Shown here in pieces: positions 9,851-23,200 of a stretch of 60,000 nucleotides of DNA; position 1 is the stretch's first letter, and each line of letters begins with the position of its first letter. The position numbers were made by a program, and so were the translations under genes. The stretch comes from Bugula neritina. Its lineage: Eukaryota > Bryozoa > Gymnolaemata > Cheilostomatida > Bugulidae. The stretch lies in contig OZ037765.1 of NCBI GenBank assembly GCA_964035545.1, positions 35,107,504-35,167,503 on the forward strand. Reading direction: 5' to 3'. The notes under the pieces are model-generated. The model did not search any database. It was given only the letters and a program-made list of their open reading frames with translations, and was not told the origin of the DNA.

Positions 9851-12098
9851 TAGTACCAAATCTCTTAAAAACACAACCGAAAACAATTAAACTATACAAA
9901 AATGCAAATATAACTGGTTTCAGAGACAGTATGCAAACTGTCTGTAACAAACTTGAGGACATGTCAGACCCGGACAACATGTGGCTCCTTTTTAGAGAAG
10001 GTCTTGCGCAGGCTTGCAAAAATCACATTCCTACAAAAGTTTTAAAATCAAAAAACTCTCGCTGGCCTGTTTGGTTTGATAAGGAGGCAAAGAAGCTTGC
10101 TCAAAAGCAAAGAAAAACTTGGTTTAAGTATAAAAAAACAAGGGATGTGTTTTTCTTGGAGAAGTATAAAACAGAGCGAAAATCTTGCAAAACATTGCTT
10201 CGTCACAAGAAGAGGAACTATGTAGTTGAGAAGGTATGTAAACCATTAGAGAGGGGAAATTCCAAGCCTTTTTTCAAACACCTGAGGCAAAAAACTGGTC
10301 AAGATAATATTTCTATGTCTCTTACTGACCCTGATACTAATCAACTAACTGACAACTCACTGAGATGCGCTGAAATCTTGAACAGTTATTTTTATAGTCA
10401 GTTCTGCCAAGATCACCAGGTGTCACAATATCCAAATTATAGCAGTGATACTCATAACATATGCATATCCATCAAGGGGCTTGAGTCACTTATTAGAGGT
10501 TTGGCAAATGGTAAATCACCGGGGCCAGACGGCATAAGAAAACCAGACCTATTAGTTGATACTGGAATAAATGCCACTTGTCTTCAGCACATATACCATG
10601 CCTCACTTAAATCTGGAAAACTACCAAGAGAGTGGAAACTTGCTAATGTAACCCCAATACATAAAGGAGGAAGCAAGGAATCACCACAGAATTATAGGCC
10701 TATCTCTCTCACAAGCATTCCGTGCAAAATGCTTGAGCACATAATCCTGCACTACCTGAATGCAACCCTTGACAATATACTTCACAACAGGCAGCATGGT
10801 TTTCGGAAGGGAATGTCATGCGATACTCAGCTGTGCTCAACATACCATGACATTGCCAAAGCGCACGACCAATCACAAGACACACATGCAATTGTTCTAG
10901 ACTTTAAAAAAGCATTTGACAAAGTCCCCCATTCCCTACTACTACTGAAACTACGTCGCATTCCAGAAGTTAACCCACAGATTATAAATTGGATTCAAGA
11001 TTTCATCACCAACAGAAAACAGAGAGTTGTAATCAAAGGCTCATGCTCAACTGAGCTCCCAGTAACATCGGGCGTCCCCCAAGGATCTGTACTAGGACCC
11101 ACACTATTCTTGGTCTATATTAACGATTTACCAAGTTGTGTCAATTGTTGTGTCAGTCTTTATGCAGATGACACCCTGTTGTACCAAAGAGTAAACTCAG
11201 AAGCAGATGCTGCAGACTTCCAGGTCAATATCGATGCAGTATATAACTGGTCCCAACAGTGGAAGATGCCTTTTAATGAAAGTAAATGCCATGCTATATC
11301 ATTTGGTCGCCAAACAGGCCTTCCATCTTATAAGCTTGGGAGTACACCTGTCCAATGGACTGAAGAGACCAAGTATCTCGGTGTGACCATGCAGAGTAAC
11401 CTTAAATTTGACAAACACATTGTGCTGAAATCACAAAAAGCTAGCAGAGTCCTAGGAGCAATAAAGTTTGCTCTCCATGATGCTCCAAAAAATGGCAAAC
11501 TCTTGGCTTACACCAGCCTCTGCCGTCCATTGTTGGAGTATGCAGATACCCTCTGGGATCCTTATTTAAAAACCACCATACATGATATAGAAATGGTTCA
11601 GAATCGTGCTGTGAGGTTCATATCAGGTCTCAAGGGGCGAGAGAGTGTTAGTGACGCTCGATGCGAACTGGGTCTACTACCATTACAAACGAGGCGTAAA
11701 AATCATAGACTCACACTATTGACACGTATTCTACAGTCTGAAGCCACACACAGTACACTTGCATCAGACTATGATGAGGTTGTGGAAAATCGCTCTCTCA
11801 TGTCCGTAACTACGAGATCAGCAGCCCAAGGTTTACCCAACTCCATTTCTTCTCGCTCTAGCTGTTACCACCAAAGTTTCTTACCAAGAACGATACGCGA
11901 CATGAGAGGATTTACCTAGCTTACCTATCAATTTTCCTTTTAAATATCACTATCTAAATTGAATAATATCAGCGGTAATGCGGAAGCACTAAAAAAAAAA
12001 ACGGAGCACTCACTGTCACACACATGAGGCGCTCTACTAACGTCATATGATGGTCAAGAGCGTTCTACCTCATCAGAGGTAATCAGAGGTAATAGTAA
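9851..12098 (+). mobile_element. Non-LTR retrotransposon (LINE), 5'-truncated, between inverted repeats
   Basis: The element carries a long reverse-transcriptase ORF and a short 3' region with an A-run at 11991-12001 and a tail of CAGAGGTAAT and AGTAAT repeats. No apurinic endonuclease domain lies upstream, so the 5' end is lost or the element is of an unusual design. The ORF has no internal stop, which suggests recent insertion. Family looks like the CR1/Jockey/Rex side of LINEs (from motif style, not from a search). Confidence 0.85.
9931..11919 (+). CDS. LINE reverse transcriptase
   Basis: The frame is open from 9805 but the first in-frame ATG is 9931 (MQTVCNKLEDMSD). Reverse transcriptase motifs appear in order: GKSPGPDGI near 10513, TPIHKGGSKESPQNYRPISL near 10655-10710, QHGFRKGMSCDTQ near 10795, the catalytic IVLDFKKAFDKVPH near 10890-10930, SGVPQGSVLGPTLFLVYIND near 11070-11125, the catalytic YADD box at 11161-11172 and KYLGV near 11370. 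The C-terminus resembles the LINE end region (SFLPRTIRDM). The upstream linker (WFDKEAKKLAQKQRKTW) is typical of the stretch that normally follows the endonuclease, which is absent here. The segment translated before 9850 comes from the inverted repeat, so it is not part of the ancestral protein. It copies RNA into DNA at the target site by target-primed reverse transcription (known for the class). Confidence 0.88.
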   Translation: MQTVCNKLEDMSDPDNMWLLFREGLAQACKNHIPTKVLKSKNSRWPVWFDKEAKKLAQKQRKTWFKYKKTRDVFFLEKYKTERKSCKTLLRHKKRNYVVEKVCKPLERGNSKPFFKHLRQKTGQDNISMSLTDPDTNQLTDNSLRCAEILNSYFYSQFCQDHQVSQYPNYSSDTHNICISIKGLESLIRGLANGKSPGPDGIRKPDLLVDTGINATCLQHIYHASLKSGKLPREWKLANVTPIHKGGSKESPQNYRPISLTSIPCKMLEHIILHYLNATLDNILHNRQHGFRKGMSCDTQLCSTYHDIAKAHDQSQDTHAIVLDFKKAFDKVPHSLLLLKLRRIPEVNPQIINWIQDFITNRKQRVVIKGSCSTELPVTSGVPQGSVLGPTLFLVYINDLPSCVNCCVSLYADDTLLYQRVNSEADAADFQVNIDAVYNWSQQWKMPFNESKCHAISFGRQTGLPSYKLGSTPVQWTEETKYLGVTMQSNLKFDKHIVLKSQKASRVLGAIKFALHDAPKNGKLLAYTSLCRPLLEYADTLWDPYLKTTIHDIEMVQNRAVRFISGLKGRESVSDARCELGLLPLQTRRKNHRLTLLTRILQSEATHSTLASDYDEVVENRSLMSVTTRSAAQGLPNSISSRSSCYHQSFLPRTIRDMRGFT

Positions 12099-12217
12099 TA
12101 GTATTAAATTTAACACAACTTTACAATTACATTGAATTATCAATTAAGTTTAATCACTGTTAGTATTCAATAATTATAATATTCTGATTCAATTTAAATT
12201 TCTATTACTATTAGTAT
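12099..12217 (-). repeat. Right arm of the perfect inverted repeat
   Basis: Reverse complement of 9732-9850. It lies directly after the LINE tail. Beyond it the sequence returns to TAGTATTAG low-complexity steps. Confidence 0.88.
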
Positions 12218-14754
12218 TAGTATTAGTAATAGTAGTACAGTAATAGTAAATGTAGTTGTAATACTAATAGTGATGACAATAGTCATGGTGATTATTGATG
12301 ATGATATAATTATAAACTTAAAGTTAAATAAACTCTCAGTATGTGCACGGCTATGAGTACTACTCACAAATAGTTAGCAATACTATAATAATGCTAATAC
12401 TAATGTAATACTAATAGTTATAGTACTGATAATGTTGCTGTTGGAGTTTGGGGTTATATTATATTTTTTTTGATATAAATAAATTTATACCACTACAACT
12501 ACACATCTATGCCTTCAGTATCACTATCACTATGCCTTAAATGTCAGTATCAGTATGGCTTTTGACTATCACTATGACTTATGACGATGAAGAACATAAA
12601 TTTAAAACTACAATTCCTTATCAAAACCCAATTACGATTTGATTTAGTATGTAAGATGGATTATTTAACTGTATTTGTTAAGTTGATTTTGAAGGCGAAA
12701 ATATAATTCTATAACCATGGGGAATACTGATACACATACTAACTTATGTCGCTTATGTTACTGTTAACTTCTGTCATATTAATAGTCTTAGTAAGTGTGT
12801 TGATGATCATAATGATAATGATGATATTGTAGATAGATATTAGTATGAGTGGTAGTAATCACTATAATAATACTAGATGTAATAGAAGGCCTGCAACCAG
12901 CACAACTTAACTTTTAAACTGCAATAAATGATGCAAATGTCTCCACATGGGATTATATTTATTCGCAAAAACTGTGGATATTGTATTGACTATGGCTATT
13001 AGTCTTGGTGTTGGTTTTGCTTTGTGTTTAATGATATTCCTATTATAGATAATAGTAAATATAAAGAACCTTATTAACATATAATGTTTTCATTTGCAAT
13101 TTTATAAATTTCTTAAGCTGTCAACAATACTAATAAGTACAAGTCTAACAATCTGGTTTTCATCATGAATTTCGGAGATAGAAAATTTTATGCTGCTTAG
13201 TTTCAATTCAGTAATTTTTCAATTTAAAGATGGCTGAATTGGAGTTCATATTTAGATAACTATTAGTGATGATGGTGATAGTGTAATATTTATTTATTTA
13301 GTTGCAAGCAGCAACCATCATATCTACGGGTACAATTGGTATAACTCAAAAGTATACAACATTTTAATAAGCTTGGACTTTTTAGAGATTATATATCTGA
13401 GTGTTGGCAGGCAAAGCTTACAATTGCAGGTTTTATAGTAACGGACAGTGTTGCTAGCAGCGTAATGATGGAGTGTAGTAAGATTCATAAAAGAAATTAA
13501 TTACTAAAAGCTGCATGCATATACATTTAGTATTGATGGGAGCAAATTAACTACTTTTTGTAATAATAGATGGTTATGAGCAGCGGTGGTTCTCCATTCA
13601 ATGATTACATCTACTTATACTTGGTGGGATAAAAACTTGAAACTAAATGCTTCTGGTTCTAATTTTATGATGAGGTATTTAACTATTTAGTTAGAATAAC
13701 TGGAAAACTGTTTTTGGTGTGGTGGGGCTGTCTTTAGGAAATGAAAGTCAAGTAAAAGTTTACCTTTTCAGAAAATCATCAAATAATACTAATATTTAAA
13801 GCTGATAGCGCATCACTTGTTAGTTCAACATGTTTGAATATGTATCAGCTTATTGGCTGAGGTGTGCTGCCTACCTGCTCACTCATGCATAGCGGCATTC
13901 TGCAATCTGTGGACATTTAAAAACTCAATTTTTCACTTGGCAAAATAATTCCTTGTTACAAAAAAGACAGAAAGTTATATTTTGTTATAAAGCATTAAAG
14001 CATCACATGATGGTATTCCGTGAGCCTAAATCATACTTTACACAGTCTTGGCCTTCCACATTCTGAATACATAAAAGAAGTCACTTTATTTCGCTGCTCG
14101 TCCACAATTGTTGGAAGGTAAATAGACTCTAGTAATGACCATATTGCTCACAGAGTGGAATATAGCACACAGTTACTAAACTCTCTCATTACCAACATTT
14201 CCCATAATACTTTGCATACTGATGAGGTTAGTAAATTCTAACCCAGGGTAAGTGATGACAAATTACCATCAAGCTTACTGTCTGCTCAGGACATCTGGTA
14301 TGGAATACGTTTCTATGATATATTCTATCACTGATGTAGTGAATGTCTTTCAACTTACTCTCTGCGTCATCCTACACTCACGATGCCAAAGCCGTGCTCT
14401 ACTAACCTACATTTATTTAGTGCACTCTGACCTATTTCTTAGTCAGTCAGTCTGTCTGTTTGCCAGTTTATGTTCCTGGAGGAGTACGTCACAGTTTTAC
14501 TTGATTTGTTCAAGTCCTTTCTTAGTTCCCAGGGTTTTCTATTTGGGAAAATAGTTTCATTAGAAAAATGTTCTCTAAAGTAGATTTATGCTATTCTGAC
14601 GTTGTTTTTCATATGAAAGCTTAATTCTACTACCAGCAAATGTGTACATCAGAGGAAATATTGACTTGGTGATAATATAGGATAAAGAAATAGTACGTTT
14701 TCAAGAGTCAGCAGATTTAAATATTTTAGTAATACAGCAAATGCTGAACCACAT

Positions 14755-14872
14755 AATACCCTCTATAGAATCTATCTAGGGCAATAATACCCTCTAGAAT
14801 TTAGCTAGGACAATAATACCCTCTAGTAGGGCAATAACACCCTCAGCTAGGACAATAATAACCTCTAAAGCA
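14755..14872. repeat. Short tandem repeat, AATAATACCCTCTA type, 4 copies
   Basis: Imperfect ~30-bp units built from AATAATACCCTCTAGAAT and TTAGCTAGGGCA, ending where the hAT-like motif begins. Confidence 0.65.
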
Positions 14873-15110
14873 GGGCTGTCCAACAGGTGACCTCAGGGCC
14901 GAATGTGGCCCCCAGCCTACATTTATATGGCCCTCAAAGGTCTAAAGCTGAAATTAGCTTTCACACGTATTGAAAACCACCTTTACCATATCTTATTTCT
15001 ACACATGCTATAAAAAACATCATCTTCCAGTAACTATTGGGACTTGATTGTGCAACAATTCATAAAATGTTGGAATAAAGTAACTTGAAAGATACTGGTG
15101 CTGTGGCCCT
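14873..15110 (+). mobile_element. Possible hAT DNA transposon remnant
   Basis: CAGGGCTGTCCAACAGGTG followed by GGGCCGAATGTGGCCCCC resembles the terminal pattern seen at many animal hAT elements (CAGxGxTGTCCAAC with paired GGCC blocks). A partial counterpart, GCTGTGGCCCTAG, lies near 15100. I cannot show a target duplication, so the boundary and class are tentative. Confidence 0.35.
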
Positions 15111-15119
15111 AGCTTAAAC

Positions 15120-15552
15120 TGAAGTTTAGAGTCTAGAGGGTATACAGTTTAGAGTGTAGAGGGTGTACAGTGTAGAGTGTATACAGTGTAGAGTCTAGAG
15201 GGTATACAGTTTAGAGTGTAGAGGGTATACAGTTTAGAGTGTAGAGGGTGTACAGTGTAGAGTGTATACAGTGTAGAGTCTAGAGGGTATACAGTTTAGA
15301 GTGTAGAGGGTATACAGTTTAGAGTGTAGAGGGTGTACAGTTTACAGTGTAGAGGGTGTACAGTTTACAGTGTAGAGTGTATACAGTGTAGAGTCTAGAG
15401 TGTATACAGTTTAGAGTCTAGAGGGTATACAGTTTAGAGTGTAGAGGGTGTAGAGTGTATACAGTTAAGAGTCTAGAGTGTATACAGTTAAGAGTGTAGA
15501 GGGTATACAGTGTAGAGGGTATACAGTTAAGAGTCTAGAGGGTGTACAGTTT
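15120..15552. repeat. Minisatellite of GTATACAG / TTTAGAGTGTAGAGG blocks
   Basis: Imperfect, higher-order array of GTCTAGAGGGTATACAG and TTTAGAGTGTAGAGGGT in mixed order, intergenic. Confidence 0.8.
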
Positions 15553-16975
15553 GCAAAGTCTATAAAGTCAGCAAATTCCTCTAGCACAAGCTGACTTCCT
15601 TTCAGCCACTTTAAAGTTACTCACTGAAGCCTTTATAACATCCAATGATATCCCAATGTGGTATTAATTATTTCTGGCAATGCTAATACCATCATTTAAA
15701 ATGATTAAGATTACATATGCAATAGCTGTGAGCTAATCTTATATCTTCTGATAGATGATAGGATGGAGGTTGTATTATGTGGGTTAGTGTGATGTACTCA
15801 GTGGGTAGTGTACATATTCTATTATGTAATAACATATTGCAAATACTCTGTATAAGTTAATATCCTACTCACACGTATGCCTGTCTCTCATATTCAACAA
15901 CTTTTATTTAAAGAAGGGCAAGAAAAGGAATCTTTCTCACTCATTTATTATTATTATTATGAAGACTACTTCTAGTGTAAAGACTGCCCCATGTTCTGTT
16001 GAGAGTGTGCAATTATATATCTCCTATATTATCATTATAGTCTCTAACACCTGCCTCATCACATGCTATCTCTGGCATACCTGACTTTACCTGTACATAA
16101 ATAACTGTTTATGGCTTTTTGACCTAACAGGATGCTAACTGCTAATAATTAATAACGCTAATGGCCTGTTGTCACATGCCAAGTATGTGCTTTCAGGTGA
16201 TTGTAAAGTGATACTTAGGCATGTATCACGTGACTGACATTTGTTATTGTCATGGTGACCAAAGTGACACACAGGTATTAACCTAAATAGTTTATATGTC
16301 AATTATAGTTTAATGTTGTGTCTCTGCTACAAGAGTTTAGTACTCAACAGCAACAGTCTCTCGTATTCTAGACTCTAGAGTATTCTAAAATATATTAAAT
16401 TGACTTGATTTTCAAATATATGAATTCATAATGATTGGCCTGACCCCTGTTCATGTGGTATATCATCCAAAGGTTTACTTCCTGTCCACATTTAGCATGC
16501 TTTTAAATGTGGCACATTTTACTTAATAAGCATACACAATGGTAAATAAAGATTGTAAAAATTAAAGTTGGTTTGAAAGTTTTGAAATTCTAATAGTAGG
16601 TAGTATTTTATACCCTGATTAGGGGATTTAGCTGAGACTGTGCCCTGCAACGTAAAACTATGATCATATAACCGGGTGGGTGTGGGACCGTAACACCCTT
16701 TTCTAAAAAGATTTGATTTAGCTTCTGTCATGGCTGCTAGATGAAAATAATTTGTATCTGGTTTAAACCACTAAGATCTGTATGTTTGCAGATTAGTAAC
16801 TAAAACTCTAGAATTTATACAGGCTGGAGGGTTTCTAGTTATTGAATCACGTAAACTTGAGATTTTGACTAAAAATAGAGCAGAAATACGCAAAAATGAA
16901 ATACTATGAAAAACATATTTAATATTATTTATTAGCAGTTCATTGAGCAGCTATATGTATACATATATATAAATA

Positions 16976-17254
16976 TTTTAGCAGCTAGAATAGGAGAATA
17001 CTATATTCATTAGTGAGAAGTTAGAGTTGTGCTGTGAGAGCTAATGACAAGTTCAGACTAGAGCTGTTAGTCTGAGTGTATTTACGAGTTGGTTGTGGTG
17101 AATTTAGGACTGTTCTGGTTAACTCTTTGGGATAAGAAAGCAGGAAATAGAAGGTGAGAGAAGAGAGAGCTGGAGAAGTGTTGTACTTATTGTATAGCTG
17201 AGAGAATACTGGATGTTGACAGGAGGCCCTTCCTTCAGCTGAGTTGACTGCCAA
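16976..17254 (+). promoter_or_regulatory. CACNB: Probable promoter and 5' UTR of the calcium channel beta subunit gene
   Basis: The start codon at 17255 needs a 5' UTR upstream, and the sequence from ~16990 to 17254 has a different, less AT-rich composition. A TATATATAAATA-type stretch at about 16964-16978 could act as a core element. The transcription start was not located. Confidence 0.35.
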
Positions 17255-20200
17255 ATGGTGAGTACATCAACTCACTTAACTATTAGTCATAGCTTGGAAA
17301 CTCTGGCTCGTACTAGCACCACATTCAGCTGGTCACATGACACTAACATTCAGCTGGTCACATGACACAAGGGTTCAGCTGGTCACATGACACTTACATT
17401 CAGCTGGTCACATGACACTTACATTCAGCTGGTCACATGACACTAGGATTCTTGCTGAGGGTTTGGTGTGAATTATTGATTGGTTGTTTATGATATTTAC
17501 TGGGTAAATGTCAACATGTTTAGTGATGGGACTGAGCACAGAGTTTCTCTTATTTATATCAACCTTACAGTAGTGAGTATTCCAGCTCCTGCTTTCAGCT
17601 GAATCTTATCTAGTATATTTTTAAATTTACTGGAAAATTGTATAGTTTTGTTATTGGAGAGCCTTTGACACCCAATCCAGTTACGTTTGCTACTTGTTAC
17701 TTGCTAGCACTTGCCACTTGCTAGCACTTGCCACTTGCTAGCACTTGCCACTTGCTAGCACTTGTTACTTGCTAGCACTTGCCACTTGCTAGCACTTGCC
17801 ACTTGCTAGCACTTGCCACTTGCTAGCACTTGCCACTTGCTAGCACTTGTTACTTGCTAGCACTTGCCACTTGCTAGCACTTGCCACTTGCTAGCACTTG
17901 CCACTTGCTAGCACTTGTTACTTGCTAGCACTTGCCACTCGCTAGCACTTGTTACTTGCTAGCACTTGCCACTCGCTGTAGATGCATGAAAGCAATATTA
18001 GTCACACACCCTCAGGGTTTTATGGTGTTAGAAAGCCAGTAGATTACAGACTGAACTGTGCTGCTGGTTTGTAGAATATTATGCTGAGTTAGCACGCTAT
18101 GTGAGGTGCTGAGTTGTTGAAGCTAATGCTAGACTGGAACAACAGCTGCAATATGTATACATGCTGTAGCTGGCTGTAGTTGGCAGTCTATTAACTTGTA
18201 TGGTGTACACAGCACCTCTCTATTTCTGTGTTTCTTCTCTCCAGCTTATTGTTGATAGATGAGAACATATAGTACTGTTGATAGATGAGAACATATAGTA
18301 CTGTTGATAGATGAGAACATATAGTACTGTTGATAGATGAGAACATATAGTACTGTTGATAGATGAGAACATATAGTACTGTTGATAGATGAGAACATAT
18401 AGTACTGTTGATAGATGAGAACATATAGTACTGTTGATAGATGAGAATATATAGTACTGTTGATAGATGAGAACATATAGTACTGTTGATAGATGAGAAC
18501 ATATAGTACTGTTGATAGATGAGAACATATAGTACTGTTGATAGATGAGAACATATAGTACTGTTGATAGATGAGAACATACAGTACTGTTGATAGATGA
18601 GAACATACAGTACTGTTGATAGATGAGAGGTTATAATTCTGGTATAAATTTTCATTCAAAGTTATATAATAATCTAAGACTAGTTTATTTTGGTAATGGT
18701 GGGCGTGCCACTCACTGCCTAATGACTTTAGCATATTAGCTGCTGATTGCAGATGAGTTCTAATATTAGAGACTGCAAGTTATAGCATGCTATAGACACA
18801 CTACATGCTATGATCACTACATGCTATGATCACACTACATGCTATAAACACACTACATGCTATGATCACACTACATGCTATAAACACACTACATGCTATG
18901 ATCACACTACATGCTATGAACACACTACATGCTATGATCACTACATGCTATGAACACTACATGCTATGATCACTGCATGCTATGAACACACTACATGCTA
19001 TGAACACACTACATGCTATGATCACGGCCCCTGTATCACATAATATTGTATTACTTTTAGAATTCAATCCAGGCTTTCATTCACTTTGTTATTCCAGTGT
19101 TCTGGTGCAAATATTTTAACTAATAGTTTAGTTAAAATAGGTCATGATGGGTCCAAGAGATGAAACATGTTAAGTTAGTTTACACCAGTTGGTTGGCCTG
19201 CTTGATATTGTTCAAAGTTGTAGGTGTAGATATATAGGTGTAGATATATAGATGTAAGTATAGGGTGTAGGTATAGGTGTAAGTTGTAAGTGTAGGGTTT
19301 CTTCAGAGGGTCACAGTGGCTTAATAAAGGTGTACTAATCTTAATATCTTCACTGTCTGTTTGTTAATGACTTACAGTGAATTTTCAGTCAGACTAAGTG
19401 TAGAGTAGTACTGAGAGTAGAGTATTACTGAGAGTAGAGTAGTACTGAGAGTAGGGTAGTACTGGGTGTAGAGTAGTACTGAGAGTAGAGTAGTACTGAG
19501 AGTAGAGTAGTACTGAGAGTAGAGTAGTACTGAGAGTAGAGTAGTACTGAGAGTAGAGTAGTACTGAGAGTAGAGTAGTACTGTGAGTAGAGTAGTACAG
19601 TGAGTAGAGTAGTACTGAGAGTAGAGTAGTACTGAGTGTAGAGTGGTACTGAGAGTGGAGTATTACTGAGAGTAGAGTAGTACTGAGAGTAGAGTAGTAC
19701 TGAGAGTAGAGTAGTACTGAGAGTAGAGTAGTACTGTGGGTAGAGTAGTACTGAGAGTGGAGTATTACTGAGAGTAGAGTAGTACTGAGAGTAGAGTAGT
19801 ACTGAGAGTAGAGTAGTACTGAGAGTAGAGTAGTACTGAGAGTAGAGTAGTACTGTGGGTAGAGTAGTACTGAGAGTAGAGTAGTACTGGGTGTAGAGTA
19901 GTACTGAGAGTAGAGTAGTACTGAGAGTAGAGTAGTACTGGGTGTAGAGTAGTACTGAGTGTAGAGTAGTACTGAGAGTAGAGTAGCACTGAGAGTAGAG
20001 TAGTACTGAGAGTAGAGTATTACTGAGTGTAGAGTAGTACTGAGAGTAGAGTAGTACTGAGAGTAGAGTAGTACTGAGAGTAGAGTAGTACTGAGAGTAG
20101 AGTAGTACTGAGAGTGAACAAGAGAAAGGTGAGATCATAACTTTTCTGCTTTTCAATATTTATTTTGATTTTTTACGTTTTTACTTTCAGTCAAACACAA

Positions 20201-23200
20201 AGAATGGCCGACGGAAAGGGTTAGTCCGGCGCCTGAACCACTCTACTAGTAGCATCTCGGACAGCTCGGGCAGCGTGGTGAGACAGGTGAGTCAGTGTAT
20301 TCATCACGGCACTGCTGTCATAGTACCATTACTCAGTAGCTGATACCTTTAGATATGGTAGTATATATACAACATAATACTGTATGCTTCCACAGTATCT
20401 AAACAGAGTTGAAGAGCCTATTACCTAATGCTATATGCTATACTTACTTAATGTGTATATATAAATATACTTACTTAATGTGTATATATAAATATACTTA
20501 CTTAATGTGTATATATACTCAGCATGTGGTAATTAAAGCTGTTGCGATGAACATTGTCTGAATATTTGACCAAGGGATTACCTAAATACTCCCCTACCTG
20601 TGTTTAGCTCCCCACATAAACTGCTCCTACACTACCACAGTAGCTGCTACACTGCTACAGTATCTACTACACTGCTACAGTAGCTGGTACACTACCACAG
20701 TATCTCCTACACTACCACAGTATCTCCTACACTACCACAGTAGCTGCTACACTGCTACAGTATCTCCTACACTACCACAGTATCTCCTACACTACCACAG
20801 TATCTCCTACACTACCACAGTAGCTGGTACAGTATCTACTACACTGCTACAGTAGCTGGTACACTACCACAGTAGCTGGTGCAGTATCTCCTACACTGCT
20901 ACAGTATCTGCTACACTGCCACAGTATCTGCTACACTACTACAGTAGCTACTACACTACTACAGTATCTCCTACACTACCACAATATCTGGTACAGTAGC
21001 TACTACACTGCTACAGTATCTCCTACACTGCTACAGTAGCTGGTACAGTAGCTACTACACTACTACAGTAGCTACTACACTACTACAGTAGCTACTACAC
21101 TGCTACAGTAGCTGCTACACTTTTCTCCCTTCCCATGCTGGGCTGATATAATGTAGGTAAAGCTGTGAGAGCCACTCAAATGTTGTAGTAATCTCTTCTG
21201 GCAGCAACAGATTTGTTTGATGAAACTGTAGGCAGAGTAGCAGTTATTGTCTTCCCTTGTGTGTTTGGAACACTGAGGTGTTGTCTACTAGTGTATATAG
21301 CCATGGGGCTCTTTATACTAACACCTTTACCACACACAGGCCCATTACCTGTTGACAGTATGTAGAGAACCTGTTGACGGTATGGAGATAACCTGTTGAC
21401 GGTATGGAGATAACCTGTTGACAGTATGAGTGAAGCAGAGAGTATATACTCTACAGGAGTGAAGCAGAGAGTATATACTCTACAGTAGTGAAGCAGAGAG
21501 TATATACTCTACAGGAGTGAAGCAGAGAGTATATACTATACAGGAGTGAAGCAGAGAGTATATACTCTACAGGAGTGAAGCAGTATATACTATACAGTAG
21601 TGAAGCAGAGAGTATATACTCTACAGGAGTGAAGCAGAGAGTATATACTCTACAGTAGTGAAGCAGAGAGTATATACTATACAGAAGTGAAGCAGAGAGT
21701 ATATACTCTACAGGAGTGAAGCAGAGAGTATATACTCTACAGGAGTGAAGCAGAGAGTATATACTATACAGGAGTGAAGCAGAGAGTATATACTATACAG
21801 TAGTGAAGCAGAGAGTATATACTATACAGTAGTGAAGCAGAGAGTATATACTATACAGGAGTGAAGCAGAGAGTATATACTATACAGTAGTGAAGCAGAG
21901 AGTATATACTATACAGAAGTGAAGCAGTATATACTCTGCAGGAGTGAGCTAATGACTAAAGCATGTAATAGTTAAGGAAATGAGGGTGGCTGCAGCTAAG
22001 GAATGTACTCTTCCTACAGAACTATGTAGAGTCCAGCCTAATGTCTTCCAGTTACTCATAAATTGCTTATAAACGAGCTGATGGTATTAACTCAACTGCA
22101 AACAAGGCAATTATTAGTTTCCTCACCTCATTTATACCTAATTCTTTAAATCAGGTTTGTTTGCTGCTTGCCATTACTACTGCTGCCTGGCTGCAGTGTT
22201 GTTCTAGTCTCTCACGTTAGTTTCTCACCTACTGCTGCTGCTTTCTCCTCACCTCAGAGGATTAGCTATATATTTCAACACTTTCGCTGCCTGCTACTGT
22301 AAGCATGGCCGATGCGATGGTAAGTGTGGCTGGTGCTGCCGATGGCATGGTAAATTCTGGATATCAGGAAGATGAGGACTTCTGTTCAGTTGGTGAACTC
22401 TCCTCGTCTACGGGCAGCGAATTGGGGGAAACTCCGGTGCTGTCGGACTTGTATTGCTCTAACAACTTTGATGTATCTGGAGGTCAACAATCTCCCCGAG
22501 TTCATTCCCTCCATTTAAATGAGAACAACTTGGATGAAGTGGTAGGTTACACTGGGAAAGATCTCTCTTGTATTACTCTACTTTGGGAGGTTGTTACTTT
22601 GGTTCTTCCATTGATTGATCACAGTTGTTATGACTTTTACAAGTTACTTTTTATACTGGATGTTTTCATAGTGTGTTGACTACACTAACTACTGTAAATC
22701 ACTATATAATTATCTCCAGTTGAGGGCAATTACTAGTGGATATGTTGTGTGAAATGCCTCCAGACAAAGGAATGGAAAGACAACAGTGTGAGATGATTTG
22801 ATTATAGCTGTTAATTGTCAATGTTTCGGTTAACAAGGGATTTGTAAAAGAATTATGTAGAAGTTGTCCATTAGTTTGCTGACCAATATTTTCTGCCTTA
22901 ATGGAGGTTTCTCAGTCATTTTTGTTTTTCACCTCGGCTAACATGGATGTGATAGGAAGACTCACACCAATGTCCTTCTCGAGTCGAATTATACGTAGAA
23001 TGAGCGGGAGTCAAGATGACTTTGAGCTGGAGATAAATCACCCCCCTATGAGCGAGTATTTTCAAGAGATCTACAACGCTGAGCACCCTGAACAGATCCA
23101 GGCCAACCACTCTCCAGGAGTTTTAGAGGGCATCAGAGAGCGACTTAGTCCTGCTGGTGCGGCCATTGGTCAGGTGATCAGGAGACTCAGTCAGACTGAA

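Larger units (their letters stand above)
12218..16975. other. Intergenic region without supported genes
   Basis: Mostly non-repetitive AT-rich DNA. The ORFs here are short and show no codon pattern or domain I trust. It holds the two minisatellites and the hAT-like fragment listed separately, and probably the upstream control region of the calcium channel gene. Confidence 0.6.

Noticed and set aside
10709-10891. Minus-strand ORF within the LINE
   Set aside because: Antisense shadow of the reverse transcriptase.
14252-14554. 100-codon plus-strand ORF
   Set aside because: No domain, no splice context and a biased composition; likely chance.
18244-18627. Regular direct repeats resembling a CRISPR array
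   Set aside because: No unique spacers; units are contiguous and the context is a eukaryotic intron. The same applies to the other arrays.
19425-20156. 243-codon minus-strand ORF of [13 protein letters not shown] repeats
   Set aside because: Created by the 17-bp array in CACNB intron 1.
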